Positions 9,514-16,294 of a stretch of 39,510 nucleotides of DNA are shown in pieces. Source of the stretch: Streptomyces sp. 150FB (lineage in GTDB: Bacteria > Actinomycetota > Actinomycetes > Streptomycetales > Streptomycetaceae); NCBI RefSeq assembly GCF_000818195.1, contig NZ_JTHL01000001.1, positions 5,965,297-6,004,806 on the forward strand, written 5' to 3'. A program made the translations under genes and the position numbers. Position 1 is the stretch's first letter. Each line of letters opens with the position of its first letter. Under the pieces are notes generated by a model. It worked only from the letters and a program-made list of their open reading frames with translations, was not told where the DNA came from and made no database searches.

Positions 9514-10779
9514 ATGAACCGATCACTCGACCGACGCCGACTTCTCCTGGGTACGGCCGCCTTGACCGCCGCGCTCACCGGGGTGACCGCGCTGGGCGCC
9601 TCGTCAGCGACCGCCTGCGACCGCCGCCGCCGTACCGTGCCCACCCGAGCCCCCGCCATGACACTTCCGGCGCCGACCGGCCCCCACCCCGTCGGTGCGG
9701 TGTCCCTCCGCCTTGTCGACCGGTCGCGCCCCGACCCCTGGGTCCCCGCCCGGCCCTACCGCGAGCTGATGGTCGGCGTCCGCTACCCCGCCGGCGACAC
9801 CGGCGGCCATCCACGCGCCCCGCAGATGGCGGCGGGGGAGACCGCGGCGTTCGACGCGTTCAAGGACCTCGCCGGGGTGCCGAAGCAGACGGTCGACTGG
9901 GCGTCGACGCTCTCGCACGCACACCAGGGCGCGCCGCTCGCGCCGTACGACCGTCGCCGTCCCGTGGTGCTGTACTCGCCGGGCGCACTCGACCCGCGCA
10001 CGCTGGGTACCAACCTCTGCGACCAACTGGCCTCCCACGGCTATGTGGTGGTGGCCCTCGACCACACCTACGAGGCTCCCGCCGTCGAGTTCCCCGGGGG
10101 AAGAGTCGAACGCACCGTCCTGGTAGAGGAGTTCGACAAGGCCGACACGGCGCAGAAGGTCGTCGCGCTGCTCCGGCGTGTGATGGCGATACGGGTCGCC
10201 GACACCCGCTCCGTGCTCGACCGCCTGACCACCCTCGGGCACGGCCTCGGCCAGGCCGTCGACCCGTGCGCCGTCGGCATGTTCGGCCATTCGGCCGGCG
10301 GGTTCACCGCGGCACAGGCCGCCCACGACGACCGGCGGCTCAAGGCCGCACTGAACATGGACGGTGTGCTGGGCTACACCCAGGAGGACGACGACCCGTC
10401 GAACCCGTCCACGGTCGGTACGGACGGCCTGAACCGGCCCTTCCTCCTGATGGGGATCGAGGGCGACGACCACCACACACTCCCGTCCTGGGAACAGACC
10501 TGGAACCACAGCACCGGGTGGCGCGGGGACCTCACCCTGACCGGCTCGGCGCACGCCTCGTTCACCGACCTGGGGTCCCTACTGCCGCAGATGGCGCGGC
10601 AGTTGGACCTCACACCCGAGGAGGTCGCCGCCACCGTCGGCACCGTGGACCCGGACCGTTCGGTCGCCGCCCAACGGGCGTATGTGAGGGCCTTCTTCGA
10701 CCGCCACCTGCGCGGCCGGGACAGCCACCTGCTGGACGGTCCGTCGGCCCGTTACCCCGAGATACGCTTCGTCGCCTGA
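9514..10779 (+). CDS. Tat-type secreted lipase / PAF-acetylhydrolase-like hydrolase
   Basis: A 421-residue protein with a twin-arginine-type leader, DRRRLLLGTAALTAALTG, and cleavage near residue 35. The mature part is an alpha/beta hydrolase of the platelet-activating-factor acetylhydrolase isoform II / Streptomyces lipase group: LYSPGALDPRTLGTNL (oxyanion strand), MFGHSAGG with nucleophile Ser260, NMDG with Asp282 (+22, the family spacing), and SAHASFTDL with His347. It probably hydrolyses ester bonds of lipids outside the cell. ATG 9514 follows GTGGAGG closely. The 3' end overlaps the convergent sigma-factor gene by 28 bases. In the open frame, codons before 9514 have no ribosome site and would spoil the leader. 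Confidence 0.88.
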   Translation: MNRSLDRRRLLLGTAALTAALTGVTALGASSATACDRRRRTVPTRAPAMTLPAPTGPHPVGAVSLRLVDRSRPDPWVPARPYRELMVGVRYPAGDTGGHPRAPQMAAGETAAFDAFKDLAGVPKQTVDWASTLSHAHQGAPLAPYDRRRPVVLYSPGALDPRTLGTNLCDQLASHGYVVVALDHTYEAPAVEFPGGRVERTVLVEEFDKADTAQKVVALLRRVMAIRVADTRSVLDRLTTLGHGLGQAVDPCAVGMFGHSAGGFTAAQAAHDDRRLKAALNMDGVLGYTQEDDDPSNPSTVGTDGLNRPFLLMGIEGDDHHTLPSWEQTWNHSTGWRGDLTLTGSAHASFTDLGSLLPQMARQLDLTPEEVAATVGTVDPDRSVAAQRAYVRAFFDRHLRGRDSHLLDGPSARYPEIRFVA

Positions 10780-11684
10780 GCGAGGCCGCTGAGTTTGTCG
10801 GGGTTGACCTGGAAGCGCAGGTCCTGGATCCGGCCGTCCACCAGCTCGAAGGTCACCGTGCCCACGGGGTGGCCGCCCGCCGTGGCCAGCAGGCCCCCGT
10901 ACCCATTGATCTCGGCGAACTCCAGCACCACGCCGTGCAGTTCGGGCTTGGTCAGTACGCCGAGCATCCAGCGCGCGACACCGTTGGCGCCATGGACCGG
11001 GCGCCGGGCGGCGCTGACCTTGCCGCCGCCGTCGGACCACAGGGTGACGTCAGGGGCGAGGAGTTCCATGACCGCGTTCAGGTCGCCGCCGGTGCACGCG
11101 GCGAGGAACTTCTCGGTGACCAGCTTCTGGGCCGCCGGATCCGCGTCGTAGCGCGGGCGCCTCGCCTGTACGTGCTCCCTGGCGCGGCGGGCGGTCTGGC
11201 GGATCGCCGCCTCGCCCCGGTCTAGGGTCTCGGCGATCTCCGCGTGCGAGTAGCCGAACACCTCGCGCAGCACGAAGACCGCCCGCTCCAGCGGGCTGAG
11301 GGACTCCATGACCACGAGCATCGCCATGGAGACGGAGTCGGCGGTCTCGGCCGCCTCCGCCACATCGGGGCCGGTGAGGAGCGGCTCGGGCAGCCACGGG
11401 CCGACGTACGTCTCGCGCACGGCCCGCGCCGAAGTGAGCCTGTTCAGCGAGAGGTTGGTGACCGTGCGCAGGAGGTACGCCCTGGGGTACGTGACCGTGG
11501 ACCGGTCGACGCGTGACCACTTCACCCAGGCGTCCTGAAGGACGTCCTCGGCGTCGGCGACGCTTCCCAGCATTCGGTAGGCGGCGTCGAACAGCAGCCG
11601 CCGGTGCGTCACGAACGGCTCGGCGCTGTCGCCGGCGGTGTCCACGGCGCCGGGGCCCTGGCCGGCGCTCCGCGTGTCGGTCAT
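10752..11684 (-). CDS. ECF41-type RNA polymerase sigma factor with SnoaL-like C-terminus
   Basis: 310 residues from ATG 11684. Sigma region 2 (~24-90) contains FDAAYRMLGSVADAEDVLQD. A linker with YVGPWLPEPL (93-102) follows, then region 4 (~125-175, ERAVFVLREVFGYSHAEIA). Residues ~185-310 are a SnoaL/NTF2-like domain with SDGGGKVSAA and a terminal NPDKL (294-298). The WLPEP linker and NPDKL end are diagnostic of ECF41 factors, whose fused C-terminal domain regulates activity in place of an anti-sigma factor. ECF41 genes are usually adjacent to a COE gene (carboxymuconolactone decarboxylase, oxidoreductase or epimerase); none lies next to this one. I could not find a convincing autoregulatory TGTCA/CGTC promoter upstream. 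Confidence 0.93.
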   Translation of the reverse strand: MTDTRSAGQGPGAVDTAGDSAEPFVTHRRLLFDAAYRMLGSVADAEDVLQDAWVKWSRVDRSTVTYPRAYLLRTVTNLSLNRLTSARAVRETYVGPWLPEPLLTGPDVAEAAETADSVSMAMLVVMESLSPLERAVFVLREVFGYSHAEIAETLDRGEAAIRQTARRAREHVQARRPRYDADPAAQKLVTEKFLAACTGGDLNAVMELLAPDVTLWSDGGGKVSAARRPVHGANGVARWMLGVLTKPELHGVVLEFAEINGYGGLLATAGGHPVGTVTFELVDGRIQDLRFQVNPDKLSGLAQATKRISG

Positions 11685-11737
11685 GGCGTCAGACTTTCAG
11701 TCCGGCGCGGCCAAGGACAAGGGCGGGGGTGAAGTGG

Positions 11738-12706
11738 TCACGCGTCGTCCGATCGGAGCGCCAGGGGCGGGTCCGGCTGTCCGTACAGCGCTGTGATGCG
11801 TGCCGCGAGCGCGGGGTGGTCGGTGAGGTCGACGATGTCGGGGTCGGCGGCGTTCGCCACCAGCCCCGACATCTGATGGATGGCGTGGGCGACGCCTCCC
11901 GACTTCGGCCGGCGGGTACCGAGGTCGGAGGCCCCCTGCCGGGAGGCGCGCGCCGCGAGCGCGGCGTAGTGGTCGAAGGCCTCACGCAGCCGGAGCGGCC
12001 AGCGAGCCGGCGTCGGAACCGGCAGCGGCAGTCCCTCCTGTTCGGCATCGCGCTTCGCGGCGCTGTGCGCCTTGTGCGCGCGGGGCGAGCCGTCGGCCCG
12101 TCGCTGAAGATCGGCGAGGGCCAGCAGGTCCGCGGCGACGGTACGGATCTCATCGGCGTGCTCGACCGCCCAGGCGCGCTCGGCGAGCCGGTCCCGCTGG
12201 TCGCGGGCGTATTCGACGCGTTCGTGCTGGGTCAGGCTGTCCCCGCTGATCTCGTCGAGGTCCGTACGCAACTGGAGGTAACGGCGTTCGGCCGCCTGCC
12301 GGCTGCCGACCTCCAGGGCGTCGGCGAGACGCGCCCAGGTGATCTTGCGTTGCCGGGCCGCCGCGATGAAGCGCCGCTCGTCCTCGATCAGCTTCTCGCG
12401 CAGGGCGCGGATGATCAGCAGCCCCGCGAGCAGGTCCGTCTCGTCCAGGTCCTCCGTCGCGTCGAGTTCGAGGAGCCGGGTGGCTTCGTCGTACTTCTCC
12501 GCGATTTCCTTCAGACGGCCGGTGGGAGCGTAGACGCCCGGCACATTGCTGAGTTCACCGGCCCACTCCTGGGGAGCGGTCTGCGGGGCCGCCATGTGCT
12601 GCCACGCGTAATAGCGATTGTATTCCGCGTCGGGCCGGGCAGGTTGTGTCGTCCTTTGGGCGACTCTTTTTGTCGTCCGATGGGCGACGAAATTCGGCAT
12701 GGGCAT
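11738..12706 (-). CDS. HTH protein resembling actinobacterial 'HSP18 transcriptional regulator' proteins
   Basis: 322 residues from ATG 12706, which has GTGGAG 7 bases upstream; a second ATG at 12700 is possible. Residues ~110-165 hold a helix-turn-helix-like segment, RKITWARLADALEVGSRQ followed by AAERRYLQLR, preceded by a helical ALREKLIEDERRFIAAA. That arrangement matches, from memory, Streptomyces proteins named 'HSP18 transcriptional regulator', a label I regard as weakly supported. The rest is charged and largely alpha-helical; the N-terminus carries an eight-residue repeat (VAHRTTKR / VAQRTTQP). No heat-shock gene is in the window, so no target can be proposed. Frame positions upstream of 12706 are open but lack a ribosome site. 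Confidence 0.7.
   Translation of the reverse strand: MPMPNFVAHRTTKRVAQRTTQPARPDAEYNRYYAWQHMAAPQTAPQEWAGELSNVPGVYAPTGRLKEIAEKYDEATRLLELDATEDLDETDLLAGLLIIRALREKLIEDERRFIAAARQRKITWARLADALEVGSRQAAERRYLQLRTDLDEISGDSLTQHERVEYARDQRDRLAERAWAVEHADEIRTVAADLLALADLQRRADGSPRAHKAHSAAKRDAEQEGLPLPVPTPARWPLRLREAFDHYAALAARASRQGASDLGTRRPKSGGVAHAIHQMSGLVANAADPDIVDLTDHPALAARITALYGQPDPPLALRSDDA
12648..12688. repeat. 24-bp direct repeat in the HTH gene N-terminus
   Basis: GTCGTCC-TT/GA-TGGGCGAC occurs at 12648 and 12672, an exact eight-codon period. Each copy is also a small inverted repeat (GTCG...CGAC). It encodes the V-A-x-R-T-T repeat. Confidence 0.7.
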
Positions 12707-12792
12707 AGGAAAACTCCACGTCTGCTGGATGGTGTGCCGGCGGCCGGTGGCCGATTGCTTATGAATGGCGGACGCACATGCCCCGGGGAGCT

Positions 12793-12990
12793 CTATTCGC
12801 TGCTCTCGGCGGGGGTCTCGGGGCCCGGAGTCGCCCCCGGTACGGGGCGGGGCCCCGGGCCTGAGCCGGTAATGGCGCGGCTCCGGCGCCGCCAGGCCGT
12901 ACGTGCGGCGGCCACCAGTGCGGCCGCGCCGGCGAACAGGGCCGCTCCGAGGAACTGAGCGCCGGCATCGAGCAGGATCGAGGGAAACAT
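12793..12990 (-). CDS. Small single-span membrane protein (hypothetical)
   Basis: A possible 65-residue protein from ATG 12990: MFPSILLDAGAQFLGAALFA followed by more Ala-rich hydrophobic sequence, a basic stop-transfer (RTAWRRRSR), and a Pro/Gly-rich tail. One transmembrane helix with a cytoplasmic C-terminus is likely. There is no clear ribosome site upstream, and I do not recognise the family, so the call rests on the hydrophobic-then-basic pattern and in-frame codon bias. It is followed 86 bases later by the HTH gene on the same strand. Confidence 0.45.
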   Translation of the reverse strand: MFPSILLDAGAQFLGAALFAGAAALVAAARTAWRRRSRAITGSGPGPRPVPGATPGPETPAESSE

Positions 12991-13095
12991 AGTGTTCAAC
13001 GCACATCGGGGGGCTGCTTGTGCGTCGCGCTCCTCACCGTTATTGGACGGGGCCCCATGTCTGTCGAAGCCTCTCCTGTCGCGGTGCCCTGAATC

Positions 13096-13107
13096 AGGCG
13101 TACGCCT
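13096..13107. promoter_or_regulatory. Perfect 12-bp palindrome AGGCGTACGCCT
   Basis: It lies in the 12991-13303 gap, about 105 bases upstream of the small membrane-protein gene on the minus strand. It could be an operator. Apart from this and the hairpin at 13267-13283, I see nothing in the gap. Confidence 0.35.
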
Positions 13108-13266
13108 TATTCGCCACCCTTCGCCAGAGAAGAAATTCGGGCATTCCGGATGGCCATTCCCGGGTTGGGGAACGGGATTGAGTTTCACGGTGGCGTGGTG
13201 TAGGCAGACCGCATACACGCGGACGGGGATCCGGAGCGTGTTCAGCGACACGTCGATGACCGGGCA

Positions 13267-13283
13267 CAGGGGATACGCCCCTG
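13267..13283 (-). terminator. Hairpin after the HxlR-peroxiredoxin gene
   Basis: CAGGGG (13267-13272), loop ATACG, CCCCTG (13278-13283): a perfect 6-bp stem 21 bases past the stop codon of the minus-strand gene. Confidence 0.5.
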
Positions 13284-13303
13284 ATGGGTCATCAGTTCGG
13301 GGT

Positions 13304-14185
13304 TCAAGCCGCCCCGGCCGAGTCGATCAGCGCGAGGGCGTCCTCCACCGACCCCGCGGGATCGGGCACCGGGTACAGGACCCCCTGTACCGTACGGGCC
13401 GGATCGATCAGCAGCGTCAGGCGCTTGAGCCGGTCGACGCCCGCCGCGCGGAACGTCGGCAGCCGCAGCGCCACGCTCAGGTCGAGCTGGGCGTCGGACA
13501 ACAGCGGGAACTGGACGTTCTCATGATCGGCGAACGCGGTGAGCTGGTCCGGGCGTTGCGTGCTCACGCCGTACACCGTCGCGCCCCGCGCGGTGAATTC
13601 CGGCAGCAGGTCCCGGTACGTGCGCGACTCCAGCGTGCAGCCGGGCGCTCCCGGGATGTCGCCCCAACCCGGCGGGTAGGCGCGGGAGTCGGGGGCGTAC
13701 GCGCCGGGGAAGCAGTAGAGCACCGTCCACGGGGTACCGGCGACCGGATCGGTGGCCTCCCCCGCGGAACTCCTGAGCGCCAGCGCCGGGATCGTGGCGC
13801 CGACGAGCCCGTGCACGCGGCGCGTCTCCGGCGATCCGGGGTCGCCCGTCGCCGTCAGGCTTCCGTCCCCCATGACATGGCGCGTCCCCCAGTCCTGGAG
13901 GGCCACCAGCACCGGCAGCAGACCCCGGCCCGACTCCGTCAGGTGGTATTCGTGGCGCAGCGGGCGGGTGTTGTACGGGCGCTTCTCCACCACCCCGTCG
14001 GCGACGAGAGACTTCAGCCGCTGAGCCAGCACCTTCCGGCTGACCCCGATCTCCTCGTGCAGCATGTCGAACTGGTGGACCCCGCCAGCGATGTCACGGA
14101 TGACCAGAAGCGTCCACCAGTCCCCGACGATCCCCAGCGCCTGCGCGATGGCGCAGTCGGCGTCCTGCACTTCTCTGTAGCGCAT
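13304..14185 (-). CDS. HxlR winged-helix regulator fused to a BCP-like peroxiredoxin
   Basis: 293 residues from ATG 14185 (AAGGGG 6 bases upstream). Residues ~8-105 are an HxlR/MarR-like winged helix: DCAIAQALGIVGDWWTLLV, FDMLHEEIGVSRKVLAQRL, and wing PLRHEYHLTESGRGL. Cys11 is at the position of the redox-sensing N-terminal cysteine of HxlR proteins such as YodB and HypR. Residues ~125-290 form a peroxiredoxin domain: WTVLYCFPGAYAP, IPGAPGCTLESRTYRD with the peroxidatic Cys183, VYGVSTQ, PLLSDAQLDLSVALRLPTF and RLTLLID. The +5 resolving cysteine of BCP/PrxQ enzymes is Arg188 here; the only other cysteine is Cys158. The gene is divergent from an MFS exporter with a perfect inverted repeat between them. 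It is probably a peroxide- or thiol-responsive repressor of that exporter and of itself. Confidence 0.88.
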   Translation of the reverse strand: MRYREVQDADCAIAQALGIVGDWWTLLVIRDIAGGVHQFDMLHEEIGVSRKVLAQRLKSLVADGVVEKRPYNTRPLRHEYHLTESGRGLLPVLVALQDWGTRHVMGDGSLTATGDPGSPETRRVHGLVGATIPALALRSSAGEATDPVAGTPWTVLYCFPGAYAPDSRAYPPGWGDIPGAPGCTLESRTYRDLLPEFTARGATVYGVSTQRPDQLTAFADHENVQFPLLSDAQLDLSVALRLPTFRAAGVDRLKRLTLLIDPARTVQGVLYPVPDPAGSVEDALALIDSAGAA

Positions 14186-14235
14186 GCGATCCCCTTGCCC
14201 GGTTCGACAGCCCCATTCTATGGTGACCTCCTCCT

Positions 14236-14258
14236 GTGAGTTCCCAAAAGAAACTCAC
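14236..14258. promoter_or_regulatory. Candidate HxlR operator GTGAGTT-N9-AACTCAC
   Basis: Perfect 7-bp inverted arms (14236-14242 and 14252-14258) with a 9-base centre, in the 95-bp gap between the divergent fusion regulator and the MFS gene. This is the expected size and position for a dimeric winged-helix repressor. It also argues against GTG 14236 as the MFS start, because the operator would then be coding. Confidence 0.65.
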
Positions 14259-14280
14259 TCAGGTGTACTCAGGGGCGGGG

Positions 14281-15564
14281 ATGACGGACACCGGGACGAC
14301 GGACAGCGGGCTCGAAGACGTCGCACGGACGACCCGAAAGGGCAGGGCCGGACAGTTCTGGCGGTACTGGACCGCCTCCACGATCAGCAACGTCGGCGAC
14401 GCCGTGACCACCGTCGCCCTCCCGCTGGTGGCCGTGGGGCTGCTGGGGGCCACGACCTTCGAGGTGAGCCTGCTCGTCGCCGCCCGCTACGCCGCCTGGA
14501 TCGTGATCGGCCTGCCGGCCGGAGTGATCGTCCAGCGCCTGCCGCTGCGCGGCACGCAGGTCGCCATGGACCTCGTACGGGCGGTCGCCGTGCTGTCCGT
14601 ACCCGTCGCCGCCATGGCCGGGGTGCTGAGCCTGGCGCAGCTCGTCGCCGTCGCCCTGGTGATCGGCCTCGCGAGCGTGGTGTTCGACGTCGGGAACGCC
14701 TCGTTCCTCCCCTCCGTCGTCGACAAGGACGAACTCACCGCGCGCAACAGCCTCACCTCAGGCTCCAACGCGGCCACCCAGCTCGGCGGCCCGTCCCTCG
14801 GCGGCGTACTGGTACAGACGGTCGGCGCCTCGGCGAGCCTCCTGCTCGACGCCGTCAGTTACGTCGTTTCGGCCGCGCTGCTGCACAGCCTGCCGAGGGC
14901 CGGGCACCAGGCCCAGGAAGGACCCCGCCCGCCGGCCCTGGAGCTGATCAAGGAGGGCTGGCAGTACGTGGCCCACCACCCGGTGATCCGGCCCTGCGTC
15001 GCGGCGGCGACCCTCGTCAACTTCGTCTGCGGGGGCCTGACGGCGCTCATCCCGGTCTTCCTCGTACGTACGCTCGACCAGCCGCCGGGGCTGGTCGGCG
15101 TCCTCATCGCCACCGAGGGGCTCGGCAGCCTGATCGGCGCGGCCCTGACCACCTGGCTGGCCAACAGGATCGGCAGCGCCCGCGCGATCGTCTGGTCCTC
15201 GCTCGGCGGGGCGCTGACCGCGATCCTCATGCCGCTGGCGACGGGAGGCCCCGGACTGGTCCTCTTCGCCCTCGGCAACACGGGATTCGGCGCGGCGGTC
15301 GTCGTACTCAGCATCCTCACCAGGACCCACCGGCAGACGGTGACACCCCCGGATCTGCTGCCCCGGGTCATGGCCACCGTGCGCTTCGTCTCCTGGGGCG
15401 CCGTCCCCTTCGGCGCACTGGCCGCCGGACTCGCCGCCCTCTGGATGGGCAACAGGGGCGCCCTCTGGCTGGTGTGCGCCCTCGCGTTCCTGGCACCGCT
15501 CGCACTCTGGACGAGCCCGCTGCGCCGATTGAGAAGCTTGGTCTCCCCAGCGGTTTCCGGATGA
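14281..15564 (+). CDS. MFS exporter divergent from the HxlR-peroxiredoxin gene
   Basis: A 427-residue inner-membrane protein with about twelve spans, starting at ATG 14281; the in-frame GTG 14236 would place the operator palindrome inside the gene and lacks a ribosome site. Motifs: FWRYWTASTISNVGDAVTTV at helix 1, PAGVIVQRLPLRGTQVAMDL in loop 2-3, and TARNSLTSGSNAATQLGGPS. These belong to the MFS_3 group of drug or siderophore efflux pumps. The substrate is unknown, but the paired regulator suggests export of an oxidant or reactive electrophile. The 3' end converges on the rloB gene, with a hairpin between. Confidence 0.88.
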   Translation: MTDTGTTDSGLEDVARTTRKGRAGQFWRYWTASTISNVGDAVTTVALPLVAVGLLGATTFEVSLLVAARYAAWIVIGLPAGVIVQRLPLRGTQVAMDLVRAVAVLSVPVAAMAGVLSLAQLVAVALVIGLASVVFDVGNASFLPSVVDKDELTARNSLTSGSNAATQLGGPSLGGVLVQTVGASASLLLDAVSYVVSAALLHSLPRAGHQAQEGPRPPALELIKEGWQYVAHHPVIRPCVAAATLVNFVCGGLTALIPVFLVRTLDQPPGLVGVLIATEGLGSLIGAALTTWLANRIGSARAIVWSSLGGALTAILMPLATGGPGLVLFALGNTGFGAAVVVLSILTRTHRQTVTPPDLLPRVMATVRFVSWGAVPFGALAAGLAALWMGNRGALWLVCALAFLAPLALWTSPLRRLRSLVSPAVSG

Positions 15565-15591
15565 AAGCCAATGGCTCGCGTGGACTCACCG

Positions 15592-15619
15592 CCCGGCGGC
15601 TTGCCCGCCCGCTGCCGGG
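15592..15619. terminator. Hairpin between convergent MFS and rloB genes
   Basis: CCCGGCGGC (15592-15600), loop TTGCCCGCCC, GCTGCCGGG (15611-15619): nine pairs with one G-T wobble. Its position between two convergent stops suits a bidirectional terminator. Confidence 0.55.
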
Positions 15620-15637
15620 AAAGGGGACTTGGCGAGT

Positions 15638-16294
15638 TCACCCCGCCGTTGAGGCGTCCCGCCCGCACTGCCCATTGATGGTGAGAACCAATCGCCACAC
15701 ACGAGTTGACGGATTGCTCTCGTGCTCCGTGCCCTCGGGGGCCAGCTCCCGGGCCCGTGAGACGGCCCGCTCCCACAGGTCGCCGCCGTAGTCGCGCAGG
15801 AAGTCGACGCGCTTGTCCGGGCGGACTTCCGCGTGCTTCTGGAGGAGGGGCTTGAGCGCCCGGTAGTTCGGCACCCAGCCACGGTGGTCCGTGTGGTGCA
15901 GGAGGAGCCACAACTCGAAGCACGGATTCGAGACGGCGAGTTCGACGTGCTCGCGCCGGGCGAGGGCCTGGGCGCGGTCCAGGTCCTCGAACTCGTCGAC
16001 GTCCACGACGCACCACACCTGGTCGAATTCACCGCCCGAGCCGCCCCACTTGTCGACCGCGTACCGCACCACCTGGGACGGCGATCCTGGTTTCTCGGTG
16101 ACGCGGACCGACAGCGTCCGGCGCTTGAAGGCGGCCTTGAAGCCGTTCAAATAGTCGCTCTCGGTGGTCTCCGCCCCGCAGACCACCAGCAGTCGCTCCA
16201 AGCTGTCGCGGGTGTCGGTCCGGCGGCTGAGGTCAGTTTCGTGCGAGGGGCCCTGGGGTCTCTTCCTGCCGCTCGGTTTCGGCGTCCTGACCAC
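15638..16294 (-). CDS. rloB: RloB-family protein, partner of the upstream ATPase
   Basis: 218 residues from GTG 16294, chosen because GAGGGG lies 6-7 bases upstream; the frame is open to 16384 but that would overlap the ATPase gene more deeply. Motifs in order are LLVVCGAETTESDYL (36-49; the family pattern is usually C-E-G-x-x-T-E, so the Glu after Cys39 is Gly here), the acidic VVDVDEF (96-102), and SNPCFELWLLLH (122-133), the RloB signature. RloB/AbiLii proteins are TOPRIM-like and are thought to be the effector of two-gene abortive-infection modules, acting on nucleic acid; that role is inferred. It overlaps the ATPase gene by 62 bases, so the two are one transcription and translation unit. 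The missing first acidic residue makes catalysis uncertain. Confidence 0.85.
   Translation of the reverse strand: MVRTPKPSGRKRPQGPSHETDLSRRTDTRDSLERLLVVCGAETTESDYLNGFKAAFKRRTLSVRVTEKPGSPSQVVRYAVDKWGGSGGEFDQVWCVVDVDEFEDLDRAQALARREHVELAVSNPCFELWLLLHHTDHRGWVPNYRALKPLLQKHAEVRPDKRVDFLRDYGGDLWERAVSRARELAPEGTEHESNPSTRVWRLVLTINGQCGRDASTAG

Noticed and set aside
12992..14239. 415-codon plus-strand frame opposite the HxlR-peroxiredoxin gene
   Set aside because: Arg/Val/Gly-rich antisense without motifs, opposite a two-domain protein with all catalytic residues.
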